A program made the position numbers and the translations under genes. The notes under the pieces were generated by a model. That model did not search any database. It worked only from the letters and a program-made list of their open reading frames with translations, and had not been told where the DNA came from. From contig NC_064036.1 of assembly GCF_932526225.1 (NCBI RefSeq), positions 17,072,953 through 17,136,952 on the forward strand: a DNA stretch of 64,000 bases. The letters run 5' to 3'. This stretch comes from Nematostella vectensis. Its lineage: Eukaryota; Cnidaria; Anthozoa; Actiniaria; Edwardsiidae. Positions 41,201-50,105 of the stretch are shown piece by piece (the first letter of the stretch is position 1; each line of letters starts with the position of its first letter).

Positions 41201-44200
41201 ATGCCTGACAAAAAGGCACTTGCCGTACTAGCAGGGCTCGTCCAGAACATCCTGGACGAGGACATCCCCGAGGATGTCAAGCACAAGCTGCTTAAGCCGC
41301 TCGTTCCGACAGAAGCGAGTCGGCGAGAGGTTGACGAAGAGGCCGCGAAACAGGAGCCGTGGCGCGAGTTCGATCCGCTTCTAAAGCAAAAGGGCCCAGA
41401 GGGCTTAGACCCCGAAAAGAACTATTCTCTCTTCGTCGGCGGCCCCCATCTTCGGTTCCCAAGCGTGGATGCCACTCTCCGGGGCCAAGACATAAGCACC
41501 GGTGTTTACCAGGAGATACGAGATCTTGGTGGAGCAGTAGTCATTGCTCCAAAGCCGGTTATGCGGGGGCCTGATATCAATGACAAAGGCTCGGTGTGGT
41601 GGGTCTGGCACGAGCGAGAGTCTCTGCGGACAAACGCAGTGCTGCCACCGGTGCTCGAGATGGTAGACCCTGACCGGCGTTACAGACTCTTTACAGTCGT
41701 TGGTAAGGCCCCGCAGAGCGATTGGCGCCAATCACAGAGGAGGAAGGCCGCTCGGAGCACAAGATTGGTGGGTCATTAGTCAAAAGAGGAGACCAAATCG
41801 CAGTCGGCGCCCTGGAAGGTATCGATGCGGGTATTTGGGAGAAAGGGCGAGAGTACCTCGTTTACGTGAGATACGAGCTTCGCCCTTTACCTGAGCAAAA
41901 TGGGGAGCCTTGGCCAATGTTTGAGCGAGAGGGGAGTGACGCCTTCGCTAACTGTGTTGTGAGCTATGTTGCCGACTTCTTGAGGAATCGCAGTACCTCA
42001 CGGCCCTTGGCCTACCAAGACACGAGGCAAGATCCTCGAGCGATTTGACAAGAAGCTGGCCACTACGGGATGCACCAAAGAAGATCTCTTTGAGATGGAA
42101 AAGAAGCTCGAGGTAAAACTAGTAGCCGTGGACGCCCTGGGCAACGTTATGTGGGACTCGGGGAATTACAAGACTAAGGCTAGGGTCACTATCCCTTGCC
42201 ACAATAACCACGCCTGGGCGAAGCTTCCGACTGAACCACCTGCAATCACGAGCGTCCACGGCCTAGACTTCGAGGCTGAGGGTGAGCTTCGTTCGCTACG
42301 TCAGTAGAAGGCTTTAACCGGCGCCGCCACGAAAACGCGCGAGGCAAAAGTGCGAGAGGTGCTCATTCGCTTTACAAACAGAGCGATCCCAAGAAGCACG
42401 AGGATCTGGCTATGCGAGGGCGTTATAGTCACGCACGAGGGGAAGCTATACCGATCGGAGAGAGACAGCGTCGCGATCGACAGGGCGTTTACGGACGAGA
42501 CGGGGCATGATCCTCAATGGCTCCCTGATGATCACCCAGCCTACCAAGAGTACACCGAAGCTACGCACTCGATGGGCGGCGCAATATTGTATCGTTTCAA
42601 GAAGTGGATCCAAAGAGAGAACATCAGGCCAACGCTTCTTAAATACAGGAACGTCTGGCAAGCAGAGCAGGTTGAGTCCAAAGTGTGGAATAGCAGGGAA
42701 AACATAGGGGCGCAACCTCATGTGCACATCGACATGCGTGCGGCGTAACTAGGATGCGAGGACAGTGTCTTCGGCGGCGCCTCGGACGCTATTAACGTGG
42801 TACGGAAATACAGCTTCCCTACGAACGTGTATCGTATCGCGGATGTTGTGGGACGGCCATTGAGCGGGGTTTTTCAACTAACCGGGGTCATTCAGCTGAC
42901 CGAGTGGGAGTTCTCTGAGGCCTGCCACCCCTACACTTCCGGGAGAGTAGGGCAGCACTTGAAACAAAACGAGGGCTGGATCACCAAGCCAGAGCTCAAG
43001 ACCTGCTCGGCTCGGGTGGCCTCGTCACGGCCACGGCGAGGGAGGTATTGTATAACGTCGGAAAAAAGGACTCCATCAGGTTCCCTCACTCCAGCACGAG
43101 TAGCGAAGACCCAAAGTATCCTTAGGGTCGAGATCTCGATGTCCGTTTCGTAGGCAGGTGCGCTCGCCATGGCGACGAGTCCTCGATCGTAGTTCGCGAA
43201 CCGTGAAGAAGCCGCGTATCTGACAAACCTCCTTGCGGGCACCGACCACTTACTTAACTTCGAGCGTGCCGACGGGCTCATCTGATCCAATACAAAGAAG
43301 GTGTCCGACGTTCACAATGGTACCATATAAGGGCCTTCGTCTTGGCGTACACAAACATAGCGTTGCGACGCAAGTTAAGGCGGATTCCTCGCAAAGACGT
43401 CCTCCGGGTGTGCACAGATGCCATATACGCAAAGGCGGTGCCCAGTGGTGTAAAGCTCGTGGAGCGAAATCCGAGGTATGGAGAGTGGCGCCACAAGAAG
43501 CCTGGGTACGAGTTGCGACCCGAAGCAGCTTGGGATCCGAAGAAGTCGGGGAGCTTGGCCAAAGAGCCAAGCACTGCGCCGAGTCTGCCGTGCGATCTAG
43601 TGGCCGCAACCTCTGCAAAGATGTATCTAGCCGGTCAACGAGGATCGGGGAAGACCGAGTGGGCGGTGAGCATGTTCCGCGGCCGCAACGTTGTGGTGCT
43701 CACTCCCGAGAACGACCTCGCCCACGACCATCGCAACAACCTGCGCCTCGCGGTGAAGGCTCGAACCTACCACCATTACCTTTGCATACTAGCGGAAAAG
43801 CCGATAGAGGAGTGGAGACCTTCCGAGCTGGGGCACAAACTCGACCATCTTGCAGAAGTAATCATCATTGACGAGTGCTGTAAGGTACAGACTAAAGTGC
43901 TACGCGCCATCCAAGAGTATATCGCCACGCGGCCGTGTCAGGTAGCGTGTTGTGGCGACTATGGGCAGGTCCCGCCCTGAGGAGATAAAGAGGGGCCTCA
44001 CGATATGCTCGAGGAGTGGGCACAAGGGAACATCCGCTGGTTCGAGTCCGACTATCGCTGCCTGTGTGAAGACTGCGGAAAGCCGTACAGTACATGCGAC
44101 GGCCTGCCCTCCTCCAGGCCCCACGACATAAAGGGCCAGATTTGGTGTCGGCCAGATTCCGAACAGCTTGTGATGTTTCGAGAGGAGTGGGATGGGGTAG

Positions 44201-44823
44201 CGTTCGGCGCGGCGACCGAGCAGGCCCACCCAAACGATATGTGGGTGTGCTCGACCAACAAGATGGGGGATCTTGTTCAGCAGCGATTGATAGAGCACCA
44301 CAAGAAAAACTACCCCCGATTGCCAGCAACCATCCGCTTCGACCCCGACCCCAGCGTCGCGCATCGTTATCGCAAGCAAGGGCGGCCGGTGCCCGTGCCA
44401 GGCAAAAGGGGTGAAAAGGTCGACGCGTACAAAGGCACGGTCGTCGAGGTTCCTCTCGACGCGGTCCTTAACGGGCTTCCCCTCGAGTGGAAATACGCGG
44501 GCTGGGGGGCAGTCCACCAGGTGCAGGGCAAGACTATCCAGACTCCAAGACGTCTGTTTATCATAGACCACAGCTTAGAGGGCTGGATCACGAATGCTGT
44601 ATACACCGGCATCTCCCGCGTGCGGCACGCCGACCAGATAGTCCGCGTAATTCCCCCCGATAACGCCCCCGGTGCCTTGGTTCCAACAGAACTGCAGACT
44701 ACGCGCAGTGAAGAGCTCATTATAGCGCGGATCAAGCGATACGCTATAGACGACAGGCAAAAGGGTTGCACAAAGTACACGGGACCGCACCACGTTCTGA
44801 CGGTAGACCACGTACTCGCATGA
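41201..44823 (+). pseudogene. Replicase: PolB-like region plus SF1 helicase (broken)
   Basis: Degraded gene of about 1,200 codons from the ATG at 41201. The N-terminal part (to about 42050) has no recognised domain. A family-B polymerase-like motif A (HIDMRAA, 42725-42745) is cut by an in-frame TAA at 42746, and a motif C-like CTDAIY lies at 43411-43428. The helicase half is clear: Walker A GQRGSGKT (43633-43656), Walker B IIIDEC (43861-43878), motif III GDYGQ (43954-43968), and a C-terminal VHQVQGKT … YTGISRVRHADQ matching SF1 motifs V/VI. Lesions: frame changes near 41710, 42000 and 42990, TAG at 42305, TAA at 42746, several stops at 43110-43340, and TGA at 43978. The polymerase assignment is inference from motif order; the helicase is firm. 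Confidence 0.75.
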
Positions 44824-44996
44824 TTGCTGACGCGGAAAAGAAGTGCACGGTCTGTGGCACTCAGCTTCTGTTTCAGGGATACACCAAGAGCCACCCCCAA
44901 TGCTTCAGTATCGACCGGCTAGACGACGGTCAGGGTCAATACAAACGGAATATCAGACTCACGTGCCTCAGCTGCAATAGAAGGCACAAGCGCTGA
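44820..44996 (+). CDS. HNH endonuclease-like ORF
   Basis: 58-codon ORF with CTVC, then FSIDRLDDGQGQY, then NIRLTCLSCNRRHKR, i.e. the zinc-binding Cys pairs and the Asn and Cys of an HNH fold; the first His is replaced by Ser. Its ATG overlaps the stop of the helicase frame (ATGA at 44820-44823), so it is either a separate overlapping gene or the C-terminal domain of the replicase put out of frame. It ends at 44996, directly against the convergent integrase end at 44997. Confidence 0.65.
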   Translation: MIADAEKKCTVCGTQLLFQGYTKSHPQCFSIDRLDDGQGQYKRNIRLTCLSCNRRHKR

Positions 44997-45946
44997 TCAC
45001 GCAACGCGCAACTGTGAACGCGTGAAGCCGTGCTTAGAGTACGCCGTGTAATACAACACCGGCTGTCCGGGCTCCATAACCCTCTTTAGTATTGGGTATG
45101 CCCTGCTCGTCCACCACGGGTCCGTCGCTCGCCACCGGCCCTTGCCCTGGAGGTCTTCCTCGTTTACGGCGATGTACACCTCCGTTCCGACCTCTAAGGG
45201 GACCTCTAGGGTGGGAGGGGCTTTTCGGCTTTGAGAGGCACGCGCCTCAGCTTTATGGCGTCTTTAGGCGCAAAGCCAGTCATGCGAGTCTTCGTTGCGT
45301 TTATGTCCGAGATTACGATTGGCAAAGCGGTAACCCACTCGCGGTTTGTTTCGCCGGATGCAAGCTCCTTCGAGTACTGCGCACGAAATAGGCGCTGTGC
45401 CAGCCAGCGATGGAAAGACTCGGCGAAAGCTTGGCTCCTGTGGTGCCCTGGCTAAGCCCGTCGGACCTCCACCCCTTGGTCTGTTAGGAGCTTTGTGGTA
45501 GCACCCTTGAACTCCGTGCCGTCATCAACCATGAGGACTTTAGGCCATGTGAGAGGTCCCTCTGCATAGATGTCGGCGAGTTCGCGGGAGACGACGGGCG
45601 CGCTCTTAGTCCTCAGTGGGCGGGCGGCTTTATATCGTGAAGCAACGTCAACGACAGTCAGGGCATACTTGTACCCGCGGTCGGTTGGCAAGAATAGCAG
45701 GTCCGACTGGTGGATACGGTTTGGTATCTGCTCCGAGAAATGGGCGTAGGTAGTCGGAGGCGGGGGTGTCTGTGTGTAGCCCCCGACGGGCTGCGAGCTT
45801 ACTCACTTGCGCACTCGGTCTATGGAGGCTGAGCCCTTGGGAAGCTTGGCATGCAGAGCGGTCACTCTCTGGAAGCCACCTCTTGCGTAGTATATAGGAC
45901 GAAGGAACGCATCGAGTTCTTCGTCGGACATGCGCTTCGCCGCCAT
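44997..45946 (-). pseudogene. rve (DDE) integrase, frameshifted
   Basis: The ATG at 45946 starts MAAKRMSDEELDAFLRPIYY. All three catalytic positions of the retroviral-type integrase core are readable: Asp in LTVVDVASRY, Asp in MVDDGTEF, and Glu in FAESFHRWLAQRLF. The C-terminal part (RWRATDPWW … YPILKR … VLYYTAY) is the tail typical of Polinton-type integrases. The frame is broken by a stop and frame changes at about 45690-45810, a stop after VEVRRA at 45452, and a frame change near 45200. The enzyme would insert the element and make the 6-bp duplication. No intact copy exists in the window, so it cannot be active from here. Confidence 0.85.
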
Positions 45947-46236
45947 TACGTGTCGGCAATGTACTGCAACAGGTGTATCAGTTTCCAACAGGCGGTTGCT
46001 GTCTGCTCGGGTAGTGCCGAGGCGGTCTTTCTGAGGTCGGTAGGCCCTCGGAGAACGACATTGGCGAATCTCTTAACGCACTCGCTGTCTGCGCGCCACA
46101 GCTCGGGGCTTCGGTTAGCAATGTCACCAAAGCTACATAATCCACCCATCGACGACACCTTTGGTGTCATCGACTTGTCTCGCTTAGCAGCGGCTGCTAC
46201 CTCGTGCATAGCACTCCACAACCGGTCTGCAATCAT
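45946..46236 (-). CDS. Hypothetical protein, 96 aa
   Basis: ATG at 46236, 3 bp below a perfect palindrome TATACGTATACGTATA. The protein is unrecognised: mixed charge, Ala-rich, no signal peptide or membrane segment. Its TAA overlaps the integrase ATG (TAATG). It is in line with its leftward neighbours, so it is plausibly real, but no motif supports it. Confidence 0.4.
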   Translation of the reverse strand: MIADRLWSAMHEVAAAAKRDKSMTPKVSSMGGLCSFGDIANRSPELWRADSECVKRFANVVLRGPTDLRKTASALPEQTATACWKLIHLLQYIADT

Positions 46237-46238
46237 CT

Positions 46239-46254
46239 TATACGTATACGTATA
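46239..46254. promoter_or_regulatory. 16-bp palindrome TATACGTATACGTATA
   Basis: Perfect palindrome of alternating TATACG units, immediately upstream of the 96-aa ORF and downstream of the 141-aa ORF. It could be a promoter or protein-binding element; function is inferred from position only. Confidence 0.4.
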
Positions 46255-46288
46255 CGCGCAGTATGGAAAAAGGCCGCCTAGATCTAAA

Positions 46289-46714
46289 TCACAGCAAGCG
46301 GCTAGCTGTGTAGCCGATGGCGAGAGCGCCGGCGCAAATGTCCGCCAACTCGGCGTTTTTCTGTGTTTTGCTGGGGATGTAGTAGTCGGACAGCTCAGGG
46401 GCCCGCATCGACTCCAGGGATTGTTTTAGTCGGGTCTGGTTGTAGAGTTTGAGCGCGTAGTCAGTGTCGGTGAAGTTTTGCTTTGCAAGAGCCCCTCTCC
46501 CGCGACTTTGCGCTTGCCAATCGAGGACTTTTTGTAGCCGCTGTTGGTAGCGTCCATAGTCTCGTTTGTATTTCTCGAGGGCCTTGTTGTGCCTCTCCTT
46601 CTCAGATAAGGCAGGGCTCTCATCGTTCGACAGGAACTTTGCGAGGTAGTTGCCACCAACGAATGCAGTCGCGTTTAGGACGGCGCCACCAACCAAAATT
46701 TCGATGGAGGCCAT
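46289..46714 (-). CDS. Conserved-looking membrane-edge protein, 141 aa
   Basis: Intact, ATG at 46714. It has a hydrophobic N-terminus (EILVGGAVLNATAFVGGNYL), a long charged helical middle rich in Lys, Arg, Tyr and Gln (residues about 38-110), and a hydrophobic C-terminus (ICAGALAIGYTASRLL). Two membrane-prone ends around a coiled helical body suit a minor virion or membrane protein. No named family recognised. Confidence 0.65.
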   Translation of the reverse strand: MASIEILVGGAVLNATAFVGGNYLAKFLSNDESPALSEKERHNKALEKYKRDYGRYQQRLQKVLDWQAQSRGRGALAKQNFTDTDYALKLYNQTRLKQSLESMRAPELSDYYIPSKTQKNAELADICAGALAIGYTASRLL

Positions 46715-46772
46715 CGAGTAGTGTGTGATGCTGTGTACGTAAACACGAGTCTAATACATGGCCTACACAAGA

Positions 46773-46997
46773 CTACATGGGCAGGATCTTCTGGTCCTCA
46801 AGGTAACCCTTCAAAGCGGCAGCACCTGCAACGGCGGCAGTCATTTTTGCGTAGTTTATGGCGTTCGCGAAGGGGTCTTTGGTGAAGTCTTCGCGCAAGA
46901 CCTTGCGCCCAACCCAGCCGATACCGGCGACGGGGCCGGTTATGACTGCGGTGTCGGTGATGGTCTTTGTAATCTTGCTTTGCTGCGTCGTCGACAT
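46773..46997 (-). CDS. Small membrane protein, 74 aa
   Basis: The ATG at 46997 is preferred over an upstream in-frame non-ATG start. It begins MSTTQQSKITKTITDTAVIT, has Gly-rich VAGIGWVGRKVL, a DPFANAINYAKM segment, and a C-terminal hydrophobic AAVAGAAALKGYL. It belongs to the leftward run of small genes between ATPase and integrase. Function unknown; a virion membrane role is possible. Confidence 0.6.
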   Translation of the reverse strand: MSTTQQSKITKTITDTAVITGPVAGIGWVGRKVLREDFTKDPFANAINYAKMTAAVAGAAALKGYLEDQKILPM

Positions 46998-47050
46998 TGC
47001 GATGCACGGACGTGCGGATATGGGTGGGGCTCTCGTGTTTAAATGTCTGC

Positions 47051-47548
47051 TCACTCCATGGCTAACAGTCGGGATTTGCATTGTCTGGGTCGGCTCGCCG
47101 GAACGGCAAGCGGTGGTTGCTGTGCATTTGCGGGCGGAGTCACGTCGTCGGTACCTTCGGTAGCTGTGGGTGTACGAGTGAACGCGGCAGCTAGCTCCCG
47201 CCTACGTGTGTAGAGGCCGATCAATGACACTAGAAGACCAGCGACACCGATAACCGAGCTGGCCGACCAAGCAGAGTTGCTTTCCGGGACTGGTGTGTGT
47301 TTGTCATAGCCCTCGCGTCCCTGCGACTCGCTAGCGACCGGTGACACAACGTGTTGCACAGCGTTCTTCTTCGCTCTGTTAAGTCGGTTCCACTCTGCCA
47401 AGCGCCTTCCAGCTTCGACTCGTCCAGGGTGTTTAGGTCGAGTCGCGGGTGGCTCGGGGCTTCGTGGTTCATGAGCAGTTTGTTCCGCAGCTTGTTTGTC
47501 AGGTTCCGCGAGATGCTGAGCACTAGTACTTCCTTGAGGTTCTTCCAT
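47051..47548 (-). CDS. Pro/Ala-rich basic protein with C-terminal TM segment, 165 aa
   Basis: The ATG at 47548 (MEEPQGSTS) is chosen; the frame stays open upstream to 47593 without ATG. It has an acidic-polar N-terminus, then a basic motif PKHPGRVEAGRRLAEWNRLNRAKK, a polar linker, one transmembrane helix (SVIGVAGLLVSLIGLY) followed by RRR, and a disordered tail. The basic motif is nucleic-acid-binding in character. Function unknown. Confidence 0.6.
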   Translation of the reverse strand: MEEPQGSTSAQHLAEPDKQAAEQTAHEPRSPEPPATRPKHPGRVEAGRRLAEWNRLNRAKKNAVQHVVSPVASESQGREGYDKHTPVPESNSAWSASSVIGVAGLLVSLIGLYTRRRELAAAFTRTPTATEGTDDVTPPANAQQPPLAVPASRPRQCKSRLLAME

Positions 47549-47705
47549 TTGTGGTGCAACTATTTGGTTGCTGAAGAAGTGACAAGCTTTCACGCGTCTA
47601 CTCTAAAGTCGTCATGGCAGACTCTCCATCTGGTGAGTCCGCGACTGCTACCTCGTGTTGACATCGCGTGTCAGCGCCGTTGGTGTTCACATGACGTGCT
47701 ACGTG
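47549..47705. other. Short spacer in the leftward gene block
   Basis: Separates the 165-aa and 151-aa ORFs. No conserved signal seen. Confidence 0.4.
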
Positions 47706-48161
47706 TTACGCCCCGACGGTTAAAGCCATCAAACGACCGCAGCGTAGAGACAGGCTTCCGTACAATGTGCGGAGATCGTTGTTGATGATGTAGCCGGACA
47801 CGAGGTCGTTGTGAAGATCGACCACACTCTCTATCGGCAGTGTCATGCCTACTAGCTTGGTCGTAAGCTTCAGGAAGGTGTCTGCCAAGGCGTCTGTAGT
47901 CCGGCTGGCTAGAGCGGTCTCGTATCGCTTCTCGTACCCCCTCACCTCCTCGGCGCTCATGCGATTGACGTCGTCCTGGGTCAGGGCCTTGCCTACCATC
48001 TCTCTCGACTTCCCCGAGGCTACGAGAATCGCGAGTTTCTCCCTCGCGTCTGCTATATCAGTTTGCTTACCTCCGGTAGCTGGCTGCGTCGGGCAGTCCA
48101 ACGATTCGATATCTGCGGCGTCCCCCTCAAGAAGACTCTCAAAGTATTCGTTGCTCATCAT
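47706..48161 (-). CDS. Helical hypothetical protein, 151 aa
   Basis: ATG at 48161 (two consecutive Met codons). Soluble, acidic N-terminus, mainly helical: AREKLAILVASGKSREMVGK, then LTQDDVNRMSAEEVRGYEKR, then an LPIESVVDLHNDLVSGY segment. Directly downstream of the packaging ATPase on the same strand, 59 bp apart, which suggests a shared late or structural role. No known family. Confidence 0.65.
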   Translation of the reverse strand: MMSNEYFESLLEGDAADIESLDCPTQPATGGKQTDIADAREKLAILVASGKSREMVGKALTQDDVNRMSAEEVRGYEKRYETALASRTTDALADTFLKLTTKLVGMTLPIESVVDLHNDLVSGYIINNDLRTLYGSLSLRCGRLMALTVGA

Positions 48162-48220
48162 GGTAAACGTGTGTTGTCAAGTGTGATCAATGTGTTTTCG
48201 TGGGCTGTGATTCACAGCGC

Positions 48221-48820
48221 TTATTGTTCAACTAGGGCGATAGTATAAGGGTGACGCAAGCAAAACTCTAACTTCGAGAACTTTTTCGTCTTGAGGGCTT
48301 TCATGTACTCTTTCATCTTCTCTTCTGAGAGCTCCGCGCCGTAGTCATGCAGGATAGCTTTCATGTCCGCCTTGCTCGGGGTATAGAAGACCACCAAGGC
48401 CGCGATGTTCTCACGGAACGGCTTTGTGATGCTATTGAGCTGCTGCGTGAGCACCCACACGCTAATACCCACGTGGCTCGCCCTGAACGCCAAGTTGACG
48501 AGCTGGTCAGAGCGCCTCTTTACGTCTTTTGAGGCCGCACAGTCGTCGAGTATGATTAGCGTATTAGTGCCTTCGTAGACAGCGGAGACAAACCTCAGCA
48601 GTAAGTCGATCTGACCCACCTCAGGTGTGACGACAAACAGACCGTCGCCCTCGCCGAAGCCTTCGTATGTTTTGTTGTAGACAAAGGTAGGGCACACGAG
48701 TACGATGTAGCCAAACTTGCCCCGGAAAGGGCCGCGCAGCCGGTCCACTATGAATCGGGTCTTCCCGCATGACGTCGGGCCCACGATGAGAGCGTTAAAT
48801 GGGATGTTTTTCGGGTCCAT
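48221..48820 (-). CDS. Packaging ATPase (A32/FtsK-HerA type)
   Basis: Intact, 199 aa, ATG at 48820. Walker A GPTSCGKT at residues 14-21, Walker B LIILDD at residues 88-93, and a polar sensor segment VWVLTQQLNSI at about 122-132. Length and motif order fit the genome-packaging ATPase found in Polintons, virophages and large DNA viruses, which drives DNA into preformed capsids. It lies next to the capsid gene, as in those viruses. The Walker residues appear unmutated, unlike the broken replicase and integrase. Confidence 0.88.
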   Translation of the reverse strand: MDPKNIPFNALIVGPTSCGKTRFIVDRLRGPFRGKFGYIVLVCPTFVYNKTYEGFGEGDGLFVVTPEVGQIDLLLRFVSAVYEGTNTLIILDDCAASKDVKRRSDQLVNLAFRASHVGISVWVLTQQLNSITKPFRENIAALVVFYTPSKADMKAILHDYGAELSEEKMKEYMKALKTKKFSKLEFCLRHPYTIALVEQ

Positions 48821-48835
48821 ACTGTACTACTGTGC

Positions 48836-50012
48836 TCAGTATTGTATGGACTCTAGCTTTCCGTTCATAAGGTTCATTTGGGCGTCGGCCACCACAAACA
48901 CGTGACAGTTTACGGTACCCGTGCAGCTTGCCGTGCGTTTTATCTCGAGATGCAATTGACCAATCGGAGACCGCCCCCATGGATAGCATTGTCGTCCGTC
49001 GTTCGATAGTCGATCCACAGAGCAAACTTGTTATCGCCATAGAACGACTCGGGGCTGACACTAGGCGCTCCGCTGCCACTGACGAACCACCTTTTCGCCT
49101 CCCTCCAGAAATCCGTGGGGCGTAGTCCCTGGCTGAAGACCTTGTTTGGCATGCCGTCGATTGTAACGCGGACGCTCTTGATGTCGGGGTACACGAACTT
49201 CTCAGAGTCGCGAGCCCCTGCCGTGTATGGCTCCACAAAGAGGAGCAACAGATCACTCATAGACCTTCGCGGCAGGTTGACACTCTCGTTGATTATGCTG
49301 TCCGTCCCTTTGCTAATCACGAAGGTCTTGTGGAGGTTCACTTGCTCGTAGAAGAACGTTGTTCCGTTTTGACAGGCGGCTGCAGACCGGGCGAGGTTGT
49401 CGTCCCTCAGGCTTTCGTATTTCAGCTCTAGATTTTTGATGCCGTAGGATAACTTGGTAGCATCGCTTCCGACGACTACTTGATCAACCGTTGCGAGCTT
49501 GATCTCGAAGAGCAGCGCCTCGGAGAGCGCACTTGGGTACAGTACGCCGTGGTCCGTCAGCAGAGAATGGTCTAGCGGGATGGTGTACTTTGCCCCGTGG
49601 GCGGCGTTTAGAGCGTTCTCCTTGGCGTTACTAGTCGCTTTATCGCCAGCCTTGGAGCGAAGCTTGCGCATGTTTTCTGACTGTATGCCCTGCTCTAGGC
49701 GGTCCTCTCTCTCGACCTTGGACAGGTAAAGCTCCTCTTGAAGCTCGTCTTGAAGACATCGTAGCGGTTGGTGTCCTGGAGCGTTTCTCCTGCAAACGTG
49801 ATTTTCAGGCGGCTCACAAGATTTCGGCCGACGTTGTTCACGACGGTATTATTTGCTTGGCCTGAGATTGAGAGATCGAAACCGACCCTCAAGGAGCCAG
49901 GCACGAGCGTGACGCCTTCCGATAGCTTTGGGACCGCCACATATAGCGTCCCGCCGGGGGAAGCCGTCGACGGGTTGAGAGTGACCCGGTGAACAGTTCT
50001 CTCGGCTTTCAA
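48836..50012 (-). pseudogene. Major capsid protein, double jelly-roll type (frameshifted)
   Basis: Three consecutive frames together span about 390 codons. The N-terminal part (49695-50012) contains RVGFDLSISGQANNTVVNNV and KITFAGETLQDTNRYDVFK. The middle (48940-49671) is beta-rich and includes KYTIPLDHSLLTDHGVLYPS and a YGDNKFALWIDYRT segment. The C-terminal end lies at 48836-49018 (NCHVFVVADAQMNLM). Frame changes fall near 49680-49740 and 48985-49015. The first codons lack an ATG: the frame is open to about 50043 and bounded by TAG. Such proteins form the hexon-like capsomers of bamfordviruses. The fold is inferred from motifs and neighbourhood, not from a structure match. Confidence 0.75.
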
Positions 50013-50042
50013 CCCTAGAGGAGTTCTGGGTGTTCGTTGGGG

Positions 50043-50105
50043 GTCACGTGACTATGGTACGGACTGTTAGACATGTCTAATATAGCGTAGCATGATTTAC
50101 GCATC
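50043..50105. promoter_or_regulatory. Divergent promoter region with two palindromes
   Basis: Between the leftward capsid gene and the rightward 311-aa gene. GTCACGTGAC (50043-50052) and TTAGACATGTCTAA (50067-50080) are perfect palindromes. CACGTG is an E-box, and both could bind dimeric factors. It recurs elsewhere in the element, so specificity is uncertain. Confidence 0.5.

Noticed and set aside
43233-44571. Long ORFs at 43233-43871 (+) and 43900-44571 (-)
   Set aside because: Alternative-frame shadows of the helicase region, which carries the Walker and SF1 motifs in its own frame.
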